In this document: piece after piece, positions 25,118-34,717 of the stretch
Position numbering within the stretch: the stretch's first letter is position 1
How the letters are laid out: every line of letters starts with the position of its first letter
NCBI GenBank assembly: GCA_017642885.1
Contig: JAEPOM010000013.1
Span: forward strand, 28,970-92,969
Origin: Henriciella sp.
GTDB lineage: Bacteria; Pseudomonadota; Alphaproteobacteria; Caulobacterales; Hyphomonadaceae
Direction of reading: 5' to 3'
DNA length: 64,000 bases
Made by a program: the position numbers and the translations under genes
Notes under the pieces: model-generated
Seen by the model: the letters and a program-made list of their open reading frames with translations, nothing else
Databases searched by the model: none
Told to the model about the DNA's origin: nothing

Positions 25118-26626
25118 ATGGAGCAAGACGGCGAATTCAAACGCGGCTGGCCGGTTTTGGCCGCTGCTGCTGTCGGTGTAGGGCTCGGCCTGTCGCCGCT
25201 GCCCTTCTACACGATTGGCGTCATGATCCCGCCGTTGCTCGGTGAGTTCGGGCCGATGGGGTGGTCAGCTGGCGACATTTTGAACGCGCTTGCCATCTAT
25301 ACGTTCGGAGCCTTTTTTGCCTCACCCTTCATCGGTGTTCTAGCGGAAAAGTTCGGTGCGCGGCGCGTGGCGCTTGTCTCGATCGTGACCTTTGGCCTGG
25401 CTATGATGGCACTGGCGCTCAATACCGGATCGAAGACACTCTACATTGCGTTATGGCTGGTGTTGGCTTTTGCTGGGGCAGGCACCCTACCAATCACGTT
25501 CACGCGGCCTGTCGCCAACTGGTTCAAGGATAATCGCGGTATCGCGCTCGGCATCGCGTTGATCGCGACGGGGGTATTCGGCGCCTTGGCGAAGTTCGGA
25601 TCGCAATTCATCGTCTCCAATGAAGCGTTCCATTTCGTCGGCGGGTCAGGTTGGCGCTCGGCCTATGTCTTGCTCGGTCTCTTGCCCATCGTGATCGCGC
25701 TGCCGCTCTCATATCTCAGCCTCCGAGACGTCAATGATGAGCCCGCGAGCGAGGCGTCGATTGTAAACCTGAAGTACCCGGTGCTCGGCATCGCGCTGCT
25801 GGGAACGATTGGTCTGGTCTGGATGGTGATCAATCAAGTCGTCCCACTCATGAACCAAAACGGATTGCGTCTGGAATACATTATGGCGTTCGGGTTCTGT
25901 GGCCTGGTCTTTGTGCCGGTGATCTTGATGCTGGTTCTGGACATCAAGAAAGCCCCGCCAGAAGTTCAGGAAGGGCAGGCTGTGGAGCTCCCCGGTTTGA
26001 CGCTGCCTCAGGCTCTCAAAGAATGGCGTTTCTGGGTTCTCGCGATCTCGTTTGTGCCGATTTCTTATGCAATCGGCGCGATTATTCCAAACATTGAGCG
26101 CGTTTTGCGAGCAAACGAGTTTGGTATGGACGAAGCCGTCGGCCTGGCCACGCTCACTGGCCTCGCCGTGCTCGGTGGACGCATTATTGGCGGTTATCTG
26201 ATTGATCGCTTCTGGGCTCCTGGCGTCGCATTCTTTTTCCTGGCTTCGCCCGCCATCGCGCTGTGGATGCTGGCGCAGCCGGGGGTCACACCGACAACCG
26301 CAACGATCGCGATCTTGATGATCGGGTTCGGAGCCGGGGTCGAATATGACTTCATGGCGTATATGGTCTCGAAATATTTCGGGATGAAATCCTATTCGGC
26401 AATCTATGGCGCGATCTATGGTTTCTTTGCGCTCGGAGCGGGCTTGGGTCCGAGCATCATGACCGATATTGCCGATGGTCGCGGCGTTCATTTCCTGGGC
26501 ATAAATCTCGGCATTCTACCGGGGCAGGATTGGAACTTCACGCTGACCAGCGCGGCGATCATCCTGTTTGTGTCGACGATCCCGCTGCTCTTCCTTGGAA
26601 AGTACAAGTACACAGACGGTCACTAG
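25118..26626 (+). CDS. MFS transporter (oxalate:formate antiporter-like)
   Basis: A 502-residue 12-helix transporter. The start at 25118 is supported by GGAGG 5 bases upstream; a TTG at 25097 lies before that site. The MFS loop motif is visible as GVLAEKFGARRVALV, and the second half has TLTGLAVLGGRIIGGYLIDRFW. The overall pattern is closest to the OFA/monocarboxylate group, which moves small organic acids. Its divergence from the amine oxidase and the intervening palindrome suggest it handles a substrate or product of the cluster. Confidence 0.85.
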   Translation: MEQDGEFKRGWPVLAAAAVGVGLGLSPLPFYTIGVMIPPLLGEFGPMGWSAGDILNALAIYTFGAFFASPFIGVLAEKFGARRVALVSIVTFGLAMMALALNTGSKTLYIALWLVLAFAGAGTLPITFTRPVANWFKDNRGIALGIALIATGVFGALAKFGSQFIVSNEAFHFVGGSGWRSAYVLLGLLPIVIALPLSYLSLRDVNDEPASEASIVNLKYPVLGIALLGTIGLVWMVINQVVPLMNQNGLRLEYIMAFGFCGLVFVPVILMLVLDIKKAPPEVQEGQAVELPGLTLPQALKEWRFWVLAISFVPISYAIGAIIPNIERVLRANEFGMDEAVGLATLTGLAVLGGRIIGGYLIDRFWAPGVAFFFLASPAIALWMLAQPGVTPTTATIAILMIGFGAGVEYDFMAYMVSKYFGMKSYSAIYGAIYGFFALGAGLGPSIMTDIADGRGVHFLGINLGILPGQDWNFTLTSAAIILFVSTIPLLFLGKYKYTDGH

Positions 26627-27438
26627 GCGGACACGGACGCGTCTAGTTTGGTGAGCACCAGATCAGCGGTGTCTTTCGGAAAGGCATCCATGAAGCCATA
26701 GCCCCATTGCGGGCACTCGATCACTTCGCCGTTTCGAAGAAGCGGGATTGCTCGCCGGGTACACTCGGTCAGGTCATCGACCGGGTTCAGCAGGGTTATT
26801 CGGTGCGGTAATTTGGTCAGCGCCTCGTCAAACGGCTTGCCCCAGGCAAACGCCGCGACGTGGCCCCATTCATACGCCTCTCCACCCATCATGTTCATAT
26901 ACATGGAGCGGTCCATCATCTCGAGCGTCTGACCGGGCCCTTGGCGCTCAGTCACCCGTTCCCAGCTCACTTTGAACCGCGTGTGCTCGGCGTCGAGTGG
27001 GATAGGCGTGAACATGTCTTTGAACATTTCGCGCTCTTCGTCTGTGAGAATAGCCGCTGAGACCATCGCGATGGCGTGCACACGATCAGCCCGGGTGAGG
27101 GCCATCTGCGCAGCGACTTTTGCACCTGTGTGATTGCCGAACAGATCTACGGTCTTCAGGCCAAGACCATCTGCCAGGTGCCACATCTCTTCGGCATACA
27201 TCGGGATGGTCGTTTCCTCTTCAGACGGAGCAGCATCCGACATGCCATAGCCTGGATAGTCGGGCGCGATCACGGTTCGATCACGGCTGGCTTCACGCAT
27301 GAAGATATCGAACTCGAGCCCGCATTTCGGGCTTTGGTGAAGGCAGATGAGCGGCGGTTTTCCGGTCTCGTCTCGGGCCTCGGCTATCCGGTAATGGATC
27401 TGACCATGCGTGCCTTCGACGTAGCCTTTGCGCACCAT
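26623..27438 (-). CDS. Alpha/beta-hydrolase-fold protein lacking the nucleophile serine
   Basis: A 271-residue MhpC-like alpha/beta-hydrolase fold: LICLHQSPKCG (oxyanion loop position), VIAPDYPGYGMSD, and the elbow DLFGNHTGAKVA. At the elbow the expected G-x-S-x-G is G-N-H-T-G, so histidine (about residue 103) replaces serine. The C-terminal region PQWGYGFMDAFP also lacks the usual catalytic histidine. It therefore probably uses another mechanism or is a binding protein. The ATG at 27438 overlaps the stop of the reductase gene by one base (TGATG), so the two are coupled. The end overlaps the convergent MFS gene by 4 bases. Confidence 0.8.
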   Translation of the reverse strand: MVRKGYVEGTHGQIHYRIAEARDETGKPPLICLHQSPKCGLEFDIFMREASRDRTVIAPDYPGYGMSDAAPSEEETTIPMYAEEMWHLADGLGLKTVDLFGNHTGAKVAAQMALTRADRVHAIAMVSAAILTDEEREMFKDMFTPIPLDAEHTRFKVSWERVTERQGPGQTLEMMDRSMYMNMMGGEAYEWGHVAAFAWGKPFDEALTKLPHRITLLNPVDDLTECTRRAIPLLRNGEVIECPQWGYGFMDAFPKDTADLVLTKLDASVSA

Positions 27439-28451
27439 CACACTTGCTCCGGGGAGACAGTGACGACAGCTTTGCCCTTGTTCTGGCCATTCATCAGTCG
27501 CTCGAACAGGGCAGGCGCATTGCCCAGGCCGTCCGCGCGGTCTTCAGCAAATTTCAACTGACCGCTGGCGATCCAGGGCGCGGCTTCGGACACAAACTCG
27601 TCCCAGCGCGGATAGAAGTCGTAAACCACAAGCCCGAACAATTGTGCGCGTTTGCCAATGATGAGGCCCGCGTTCAAAGGGTGCTGGCTCTGCGTCTCTG
27701 TATGGTAGGCATCGACCAGGCCGCAGAGGACCCCCCGCGCATAGGTGCGGGCGTGCGTCAGGGCGAGCATGGCCATATCTGCTGAGACATTCTCGAAGAA
27801 GACAGACAGGCCATCAGGTAGGGCTTCGGCGAGGCGATCGCGCCAACCGTCTGCTTTATAGTCGATACAAGCGTCGAAGCCGTAAGTATCCGTAACCAAA
27901 GAACATTTCTCTGGTCCACCAGCGATGCCGACCACTCGGTCCGCCCCCTTTATACGGGCGATCTGGCCCACGGTCCCGCCGACTGGGCCGGCTGCGGCAT
28001 CGACGAGCACGGTGTCGCCTTTGCCCACTTTCGCGAGCTGACTGATGCCTGACCAGGCCGTGAGACCTGGCATGCCCAGGACGCCCGCATGGGCGGCAAG
28101 CGGGGCCACGCTCGGATCGATCTTGCGGGCGTCCACCGCGGGGATCGCGATGAATTCCTGCCAGCCGCCTTCCATGACATGAACCCAGTCACCTTCGGTA
28201 AAATCGGCTGAGCGGCTTTCCATGACCTGGCCGATCACCGCGCCGGGAATAGCGCCTTGCATCGGGGTGGGTGCCGGTTCTCCCATATGCCGTCCGCGCA
28301 AACGAGACCCAACATATGGATCAAGCGAGAGATGAACGACGCGTACCACCAGGCCGCCTTCAAGGCAGGTCGGTCGCTCGGCATCGATAATGGCGAAGTC
28401 ACCAGCGACCGGTTTATGGTCGATCGCGTGTCTCAGAGTTCCAAGTTTCAT
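27438..28451 (-). CDS. NAD(P)H-dependent oxidoreductase, CurA/prostaglandin-reductase type (MDR)
   Basis: A 337-residue zinc-free medium-chain dehydrogenase/reductase. Typical features are VVRVVHLSLDPYVGSRLRG, GAIPGAVIGQVMES, and the nucleotide-binding VDAAAGPVGGTVGQIARIKGADRVVGIAGG. There is no zinc-ligand set. Family members reduce the C=C bond of enones or enals with NADPH. It is the middle gene of a minus-strand unit (VOC, reductase, hydrolase-like) with gaps of 3 and -1 bases, under regulon palindrome site 7. Confidence 0.88.
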   Translation of the reverse strand: MKLGTLRHAIDHKPVAGDFAIIDAERPTCLEGGLVVRVVHLSLDPYVGSRLRGRHMGEPAPTPMQGAIPGAVIGQVMESRSADFTEGDWVHVMEGGWQEFIAIPAVDARKIDPSVAPLAAHAGVLGMPGLTAWSGISQLAKVGKGDTVLVDAAAGPVGGTVGQIARIKGADRVVGIAGGPEKCSLVTDTYGFDACIDYKADGWRDRLAEALPDGLSVFFENVSADMAMLALTHARTYARGVLCGLVDAYHTETQSQHPLNAGLIIGKRAQLFGLVVYDFYPRWDEFVSEAAPWIASGQLKFAEDRADGLGNAPALFERLMNGQNKGKAVVTVSPEQV

Positions 28452-28454
28452 GCC

Positions 28455-29336
28455 TTATCCTTCAACCATTTCGATGAGTGTGCCGTCAGGATCCTGGAGG
28501 ACGCCGACGCGCTTTCCTTTGTAGATGACACCATCCCGAACACTGGGCGCCGTCAGCCACGGGCCGGGCAGGGAGTCGAACTCCGGATAGAAGAGTGTGC
28601 CGATCGCGCACCCAGGCACCAGCATGCCATCTTGCCGCGGTCGCTGAATGGCGGCGTCCGGATATTGGTCTAGTTCCAGAAAAACATCTTTGCCGTGAAT
28701 CAGCGTGCAGATCCTGTGCAGCTCATCCAGAGGGGTCCCATAAGCCTTGGCGAGCATCGTGTACGGGATCTCCATTTCGCGCCCAAAGTCCAGACCGCAT
28801 TTTTCCTGCATCCATGTTGCGGCGCGATCCATGTTTGAGTTGCCCATGACCAGAATGAAAAGCTTGTCGATCACGCTACCTGCACGAGGCAGATTGTATT
28901 CCGGTAGGTCGTCATTGATTTGCGTGAGGTAGACGATTTCTTCGTCTGGGCCTTTGACCTGCATCGGGTGGATCGCGTCGAGACCTGGGATCTTGTTCGG
29001 TGGTCCGATAATCTCAAATGGGCTCTCCTGCATTCGGGCATTCACAGCCATCACATCCTGGACGCAAATCTCGATCGCGTTCCAACCGTAGGACCGCAGG
29101 GCTTGGAAACCTTCGACAGGAGGCTGCTCGATAAACCGCAAAAAGATGTCAGCCCCTGAGCTCGGCTGCATGACGGCGTAAGCGCAGCCCGAAGAGTTCG
29201 GTGTCTTCCAGCTCTCGGCCAACGCATCTCTGATCTCGCCGTGCTCAACGACGGAGTAGTCGAAGAACCGCGAGTAGAGATCGACACTGCGATCAAGGTC
29301 CGAGACCGTCACCGTGGCGGCGCGCAAAAGTTTCAT
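28455..29336 (-). CDS. Two-domain VOC (glyoxalase-type) protein
   Basis: A 293-residue protein with two VOC modules: residues 1-125 (AATVTVSDLDRSVDLYSRFFDYSVVEHGE) and about 145-293 (VIDKLFILVMGNSNMDRAATWMQEKCGLD, ending GVLQDPDGTLIEMVEG). The arrangement resembles extradiol dioxygenase-like or isomerase-like members. Metal ligands cannot be assigned with certainty. It leads a three-gene minus-strand unit and is divergent from DUF1330, with a regulon palindrome 43 bases upstream. Confidence 0.8.
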   Translation of the reverse strand: MKLLRAATVTVSDLDRSVDLYSRFFDYSVVEHGEIRDALAESWKTPNSSGCAYAVMQPSSGADIFLRFIEQPPVEGFQALRSYGWNAIEICVQDVMAVNARMQESPFEIIGPPNKIPGLDAIHPMQVKGPDEEIVYLTQINDDLPEYNLPRAGSVIDKLFILVMGNSNMDRAATWMQEKCGLDFGREMEIPYTMLAKAYGTPLDELHRICTLIHGKDVFLELDQYPDAAIQRPRQDGMLVPGCAIGTLFYPEFDSLPGPWLTAPSVRDGVIYKGKRVGVLQDPDGTLIEMVEG

Positions 29337-29378
29337 GGCTCCAAACCCTTTGCAAAGCCCTCAAAAGGGCGGCATAAG

Positions 29379-29394
29379 AAAAGATATATCATTT
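29379..29394. promoter_or_regulatory. Regulon palindrome, site 7 (VOC/DUF1330 spacer)
   Basis: AAAAGATATATCATTT, identical to site 5 over 16 bases, in the 92-base spacer between two divergent units. Sites 5 and 7 are 10.9 kb apart, so the identity argues for selection. Confidence 0.75.
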
Positions 29395-29428
29395 GTTTTG
29401 GCTGCGGCTAGCACTTCTGGGAGAAAAG

Positions 29429-29722
29429 ATGATGAGCGCTTACATGATTGTCTTCGCAAAGATCCACGATCGGGAGCGTTTTATCAATGATTACGGCATC
29501 CCGACTGCGAAACTGATCGGCGAATATGGCGGCGAATATGTACTGCGCGGTCCCGGAGTCGAGTCGCTTGAGGGCGGGTTGTTCGATGGAGCGAGCGCGG
29601 TCATCTCGAAATGGCCAAGCAAAGATGCCATCAAGGCCTTCTGGAACAGCGACGCCTACGCCAAGCTAAAAGCGGCGCGCCAACCGGTCTCTGAGGCGCA
29701 CGTCATGATCGTGGAGGGATAA
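29429..29722 (+). CDS. DUF1330 family protein
   Basis: A 97-residue protein with a ferredoxin-like dimeric alpha-beta barrel pattern: SAYMIVFAKIHDRERFINDYG, then GEYVLRGPGVESLEG, ISKWPSKDAIKAFWNSDAYAKLK and ARQPVSEAHVMIVEG. This is the complete DUF1330 domain. GGGAGA precedes two successive ATG codons; the first is used here. The family has no firmly known reaction. One base separates it from the lipoprotein gene, so they are cotranscribed. Confidence 0.85.
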   Translation: MMSAYMIVFAKIHDRERFINDYGIPTAKLIGEYGGEYVLRGPGVESLEGGLFDGASAVISKWPSKDAIKAFWNSDAYAKLKAARQPVSEAHVMIVEG

Positions 29723-29723
29723 G

Positions 29724-30563
29724 ATGAAACGTGCTGTGACGGCTCTGGTGAGCGCCCTTGCATTGATCGGATGTCAGACACTGACGGATCCACCGCTGGA
29801 TCAAGAGACGGTGGTGGAAACCGCTCCGGCAGTTGAGCTCGTCGAGGCGGGGCAGGTCAACCCAGACCTGAACGGCGGAAAAATCATCGCTTTAGCGCAC
29901 GAGGCGGCGGGCGGAGAAACATTTGTTTCTCCAGGGTCGCTCTTTTTATCAGGTCACAACACGATCTACGAGAAGGACGGTAGCAGTACGGTCTGGGATC
30001 AGTACGCGATGTGGCGAGTCTTTGCTGACGAGAAGAGTGATGCTCATGTCGCAAACGGCAAAGTGCGTATCGAAGGTTGGAGTGAGGGCCAGCTGGCGTT
30101 GCTTCTGAGCTTCGATGGAGAGGCGACCTACAACCAATCAGGCCGAATGGAAGACCAGTCCGCGAACGCCATGTGGAGCAATAATTTTGGTTTCGGCGCG
30201 ATCCGCAACGCGCTGGATTTTGGCTGGACGCAGACGCGGCGATCCGATCGAACGATTGATGGGAAACCCGCCTACATGGTCCAGCTCACCGATCCCGAAA
30301 GCGGCAAAACGCTGTTCGGCTTTGATCAATCCACGATGCAAATCCTTTATGTCGGGTTCGATACGCCACGCGGGTGGCATGAGCGGCGCTATTCTGATTA
30401 TTTCTCCAAGCCGGGGATCAACTGGCAGCAGGCTGGGCGCGTGCGGCTCTTCTATGACGGTGTGATGTCGAATGAAGCAATCTGGACCGACTTTCAGGTT
30501 GGCGCCGACTATAGCGATGAGACATTCGTCATCGAAACCGTTCCGGTCGAGCCGAGCTTTTAA
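29724..30563 (+). CDS. Lipoprotein of unknown function
   Basis: A 279-residue exported protein with a clear lipoprotein signal (MKRAVTALVSALALIGCQTL, lipobox LIGC). The mature part contains repeated beta-type segments, for example ALAHEAAGGETFVSPGSLFLSGHNTIYEKDG and LRFDYA-like YMVQLTDPESGKTLFGFDQSTMQILYVGF. This is compatible with a LolA/LppX-like barrel that binds hydrophobic ligands. The family is not recognised with certainty. It belongs to the DUF1330 unit of the regulon. Confidence 0.7.
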   Translation: MKRAVTALVSALALIGCQTLTDPPLDQETVVETAPAVELVEAGQVNPDLNGGKIIALAHEAAGGETFVSPGSLFLSGHNTIYEKDGSSTVWDQYAMWRVFADEKSDAHVANGKVRIEGWSEGQLALLLSFDGEATYNQSGRMEDQSANAMWSNNFGFGAIRNALDFGWTQTRRSDRTIDGKPAYMVQLTDPESGKTLFGFDQSTMQILYVGFDTPRGWHERRYSDYFSKPGINWQQAGRVRLFYDGVMSNEAIWTDFQVGADYSDETFVIETVPVEPSF

Positions 30564-30639
30564 ACTTCTGACGCGAAGGAAGATTTGCCAATACCCTGTT
30601 CCTGCCCCACCTAGGGACAAACAGGTATAGGAGAGTGTT

Positions 30640-31818
30640 ATGGCAACAGGCCGCGAATTTGACGTCATCGTCTACGGATCAACCGGTTACACGGGCCGGC
30701 TGGTCGCTGAGTATTTAGCTAAAACCTATGGTGTCGGGGGTGAGGTCAAATGGGCCATGGCTGGCCGCAGCCAGGAAAAGTTGGCCGCTGTGCGCGACGA
30801 GATCGGGGCACCCGCCGAAACGCCATTTGTTGTCGCTGACGCAAACGATCCCGCCAGTCTGAAAGCGATGGCCGAGCGTGCTGGCTGTATCTGCACAACG
30901 GTTGGTCCTTACCAGCTATATGGCGAAGCGCTTGTCTCCGCCTGCGCAGATGCAGGCACGGACTATGTCGATCTGTGCGGCGAGCCGGGCTGGATGTATC
31001 AGATGATCGAGAAATATGAGAGCGCGGCGCAGGCCAGCGGCGCGCGGATCGTATTCTCGTGTGGCTTTGACTCAATCCCGTTCGATCTTGGGGTCTGGTT
31101 TACCCAGGAAGCCGCTAAGGAGCGTTTCGGGGCTCCTGTTCCGCGGATCAAAGGCCGCGTCCGTAAGATGCAGGGTACGTTCTCTGGTGGAACCGCTGCG
31201 AGTTTGAAGGCAACGCTCGCTGCGGTGAAAGAAGATCCGTCCTTGCTCGGTGTGCTGCAAAATCCGTTGAGCCTGACGATGGGTTTCCAGGGTCCGGACC
31301 AGCCGCACGGCATGGCCCCGATCGAAGACAAAGATATTGGCAGCTGGTCTGCGCCGTTCATAATGGCGTCAATCAATACCAAGAATGTTCATCGCTCAAA
31401 TGCGTTGATGGGCCACGGCTACGGCGAAGATTTTGTCTATGACGAGATGATGCTCACCGGTCCTGGCGATCAGGGCAAAGCCGCTGCGGAGGCAGTCGCA
31501 AGCATGGACATGCTGGGCGGTGATGATGCTCCGAAGCCGGGCGAAGGTCCAACCAAGGAAGAGCGTGAGAGCGGCTTCTATGATGTGATGTTCTACGGGA
31601 CCTCTGCAGATGGCCAGGTCATTATTGGCGGCGTCACCGGTGATAAAGATCCAGGATATGGCTCCACCTCGAAAATGATCGCCGAGAGCGCGATCTGCCT
31701 CGTGAAAGACAATACTGGAACCCCAGGCGGCATCTGGACACCAGCGCCAGCCATGGGCAGCCATCTGGTCAAACGCCTCACCGAGAAGGCTGGCCTGACG
31801 TTCGAGATCGAAAACTAG
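30640..31818 (+). CDS. Saccharopine dehydrogenase-type (trans-acting enoyl reductase-like) oxidoreductase
   Basis: A 392-residue Rossmann-type protein: [21 protein letters not shown] for nucleotide binding, [15 protein letters not shown], and GYVDLCGE-like [21 protein letters not shown], then [13 protein letters not shown]. These are the marks of the saccharopine dehydrogenase/trans-acting enoyl reductase family common in alphaproteobacteria. The substrate is unknown. It may be read with the DUF1330-lipoprotein unit or from its own promoter in the 76-base gap. The end overlaps convergent purT by 4 bases. Confidence 0.87.
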   Translation: MATGREFDVIVYGSTGYTGRLVAEYLAKTYGVGGEVKWAMAGRSQEKLAAVRDEIGAPAETPFVVADANDPASLKAMAERAGCICTTVGPYQLYGEALVSACADAGTDYVDLCGEPGWMYQMIEKYESAAQASGARIVFSCGFDSIPFDLGVWFTQEAAKERFGAPVPRIKGRVRKMQGTFSGGTAASLKATLAAVKEDPSLLGVLQNPLSLTMGFQGPDQPHGMAPIEDKDIGSWSAPFIMASINTKNVHRSNALMGHGYGEDFVYDEMMLTGPGDQGKAAAEAVASMDMLGGDDAPKPGEGPTKEERESGFYDVMFYGTSADGQVIIGGVTGDKDPGYGSTSKMIAESAICLVKDNTGTPGGIWTPAPAMGSHLVKRLTEKAGLTFEIEN

Positions 31819-32999
31819 TCGGATACAACCTTGATGATTGATGCAGCGCGCGTGGCTTTCTCGCGCGCTGTTTCGATTGTGTTGGCGTAGGCGATTGCGA
31901 CGCCCATCCGACGTTTCTCGTATGAGACAGGTTTGCCGAACAGGCGCAGCTGTGTACCGGGTTCGCGCAAGGCCTCCGCGACATTCTCAAACGCCACGCC
32001 TTCGGCTTCCACGCCGCCATAGATCACAGCGCTCGCACCGGGGCGGTTCAGGCTCGTATCAACTGGAAGGCCGAGTATGGCGCGGGCATGCAGGGCGAAC
32101 TCACTTTGATCTTGCGTGGTGAGCGTGACGAGACCGGTATCGTGCGGACGTGGGCTGACCTCGGAGAACCAGACTGTGTCGCCTTTGATGAACAGCTCGA
32201 CCCCAAATACGCCGAAGCCGCCAATATCGTCGGTGACCTTTCGGGCCATGTCTTGCGCGGTGTTTAGCGCGGCGTTCGACATTGGTTGAGGTTGCCAGCT
32301 TTCGACATAGTCCCCGCTTTCCTGACGGTGACCAACCGGGGCGCAATAATCCGTGCCGCCAGCATGTCTCACCGTGAGGAGCGTTATCTCATAGTCAAAG
32401 TCGACGGCGCCTTCGACAATGACGCGAACCTGGTTGCCGCGGCCAGCGGTCAGCGCGTGATCCCAGGCCGTCGCGATGTCCGCGGCGCTGTCGACTTTTG
32501 ATTGTCCCTTTCCAGAAGACGACATGACCGGCTTCACGAAGACCGGATAACCGATGCGATTGGCTTCAAGCGCCAGCGTTTCAGCATCGCTCGCAAACGC
32601 ATAGGGACTGGTCTTCAATCCCAGAGTTTCGGCGGCGAGGCGGCGAATGCCTTCCCGATCCATTGTGAGCTGTGTGGCCCGCGCTGTCGGAATGACCGTG
32701 GCGAGGCCCGCGGCTTCAATCGCGGCCAGTTCGTCGGTCGCGATGGCCTCAATCTCCGGCACGATCAGATCCGGTTTCTCATCCTCAATCACGGCGCGCA
32801 GAGCAGCCGCGTCTGTCATGTCGAAGACCCGCGAACGGTGAGCCACCTGCATGCCGGGAGCGTTTTCGTAGCGATCGCAAGCGATCACTTCGACGCCAAA
32901 ACGCTGCAGTTCGATCACGACTTCCTTGCCGAGCTCGCCCGCGCCGAGAAACAGCACCTTGGTCGCTGACGGCGAGAGCGGTGTACCAATCCGTGTCAC
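31815..32999 (-). CDS. purT: Formate-dependent phosphoribosylglycinamide formyltransferase PurT
   Basis: A 394-residue ATP-grasp enzyme of full length. PurT features: [31 protein letters not shown], the [27 protein letters not shown] block, [16 protein letters not shown] for ATP binding, and [33 protein letters not shown]. It makes formyl-GAR in purine synthesis from formate and ATP. Translation starts at a GTG that overlaps the stop of the thioesterase gene by 4 bases (GTGA), so it is the second gene of that unit. Confidence 0.95.
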   Translation of the reverse strand: MTRIGTPLSPSATKVLFLGAGELGKEVVIELQRFGVEVIACDRYENAPGMQVAHRSRVFDMTDAAALRAVIEDEKPDLIVPEIEAIATDELAAIEAAGLATVIPTARATQLTMDREGIRRLAAETLGLKTSPYAFASDAETLALEANRIGYPVFVKPVMSSSGKGQSKVDSAADIATAWDHALTAGRGNQVRVIVEGAVDFDYEITLLTVRHAGGTDYCAPVGHRQESGDYVESWQPQPMSNAALNTAQDMARKVTDDIGGFGVFGVELFIKGDTVWFSEVSPRPHDTGLVTLTTQDQSEFALHARAILGLPVDTSLNRPGASAVIYGGVEAEGVAFENVAEALREPGTQLRLFGKPVSYEKRRMGVAIAYANTIETAREKATRAASIIKVVSD

Positions 33000-33436
33000 G
33001 TGGTCGTCGCTTTCTTATGGCGCTTTTTGATGGTGCCCGAGAAATTCAGAACCGGGCGCCCATCGCCGGTGATGATGCCGCGCACGAACGTGATTGACTT
33101 GCCGCCGCCCATGACCTCGCCGCGTGCTTCGATCAGCTCGCCCTCAAGCGCGCCAGATAGGAACTCCGAGGTGAAAGCGACCGTGACTCCATAGCCATCA
33201 TCTTCGCCGGTATGTGCGAGTGCGAACAGGGCGAAATCTGCGAAGGTCATCAAGGCTCCGCCATGAACCACGCCGCCCGCATTCATGTGCTTTCGCTCCG
33301 CGCGAAACGCCGCGATCATGTTTCCATCATCGTCTTCGCGCAAATAGAACGGGCCGGCTGTGTCATGTTCGAATGGCTCGTTCGGCCAAGTCGACCATCC
33401 AATGAACTCGCCTTCGGTGATGGTGGTAGCATGCAT
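32996..33436 (-). CDS. PaaI-type hotdog thioesterase
   Basis: A 146-residue hotdog protein from the ATG at 33436, with AAGGAG 8 bases upstream; a GTG at 33445 overlaps that ribosome site. The family motif is [23 protein letters not shown], the HGG loop and catalytic Asp helix, followed by [39 protein letters not shown]. It would hydrolyse a short or aromatic acyl-CoA. It is coupled to purT. Confidence 0.87.
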   Translation of the reverse strand: MHATTITEGEFIGWSTWPNEPFEHDTAGPFYLREDDDGNMIAAFRAERKHMNAGGVVHGGALMTFADFALFALAHTGEDDGYGVTVAFTSEFLSGALEGELIEARGEVMGGGKSITFVRGIITGDGRPVLNFSGTIKKRHKKATTT

Positions 33437-33556
33437 CTCGGTCACTCCTTGTGGCTACTGATAGCGCGGCAAAAAAGTTTCGCCAGCGTGACGATGCGTC
33501 AGGGTTCGACTTGGTGGTCAGGTGTGCGTATTGTGCGGGTCAGGAGGAAGATACTG

Positions 33557-34717
33557 ATGGCTTTTGATCCCGAGATTCGCGACGCCCTGATTGACCAGGT
33601 TCGACGGTTTGTGCGCGAGCGTTGTGTTCCGGCAGAAGCGCAGGTTGCCGAAGATGACCTTGTGCCCAGCGATCTCGTGCAAGAGATGAAAGAACTCGGG
33701 CTGTTTGGTCTCGCTGTGCCGGATGAGTATGGCGGCCTCGGGCTTGATATGGAGACAGAGTGCCTGGTCGGGTTTGAGCTTGGGTGGACGTCTCCTGCGT
33801 TCCGGTCCGTGGCGGGAACCAATATCGGCATCGGCTCACAAGCCCTCGTTTTGTTCGGCACAGACGAGCAAAAAGAAAAATACCTGCCCTGAATTGCCAG
33901 CGGCGAATTCGTCACCAGCTTTGCGCTTACTGAACCGGAGGCTGGGTCGGATGCTGCGGGCCTCCGCACCAAGGCAACGAAGGATGGTGATACCTACGTG
34001 CTGAGTGGCGGAAAGCGGTACATCACCAATGCCAACGTAGCGGACTTGTTCACCGTCATGGCGCGGACCAATCCGGACGAGCCGGGTGGCAAGGGCGTCT
34101 CAGCCTTCATCGTTCCGCGCGATACGCCGGGGCTCAGCGTCGGCAAGCCCGAAAAGAAAATGGGCCAGCAAGGCGCGCACATTTGTGACGTCAATTTCGA
34201 TAATGCCCGGGTTCCCTCAGAGATGATGATCGCTGGTGAGGGCGAAGGATTCAAAGTCGCGATGAGCGTGCTCGACAAAGGTCGTTTGCATATATCCTCC
34301 GTCTGCACAGGCATGATGGACCGCCTGATCAGTGAAATGGTGACCTATGCGATGGAGCGCGAGCAGTTCGGCAAGCCGATCATGCAACACCAGCTGATCC
34401 AAGCGATGATTGCTGACAGCCAGGCCGAAGCTTACGCGGCTCGCTGCATGATACTCGATGCGGCGAGAAAGCGTGACGCGGGCGAGCCTGTGACCATGCT
34501 GGCATCCTGCTGCAAGATGTTCGCGTCTGAGGCGGTCGGGCGAGTTGCAGACCGGGCTGTGCAAGTCTTTGGCGGCGCGGGCTATGTCTCTGACTATGGA
34601 GTTGAGCGATTCTTCCGTGACGCCAGGATCTTCCGGCTCTATGAGGGCACGACGCAAATCCAGCAAATTATCATCGCGCGCGAGCTTAGCCGCGCTGCGA
34701 AACGAGGAGAGATTTAG
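33557..34717 (+). pseudogene. Acyl-CoA dehydrogenase with one in-frame TGA
   Basis: From the ATG at 33557 (AGGAGG about 10 bases upstream), 111 codons match the N-terminal domain of an acyl-CoA dehydrogenase up to DEQKEKYLP. Codon 112 (33890-33892) is TGA. The same frame continues without a gap as IASGEFVTSFALTEPEAGSDAAG and then to the normal end at 34717, including the base-containing FRLYEGTTQIQ segment. The family usually has Arg here (YLPRIASGE), so CGA to TGA explains it. No frame shift or deletion is seen. It is either a recent pseudogene, an error, or a read-through gene; the downstream half alone would lack part of the FAD and substrate site. An inverted repeat TGACG-ATG-CGTCA lies upstream at 33489-33501. 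Confidence 0.85.

Noticed and set aside
33890..33892. Selenocysteine at the in-frame TGA
   Set aside because: Acyl-CoA dehydrogenases are not selenoproteins, the position is normally Arg, and I see no obvious SECIS-like hairpin directly after the codon.
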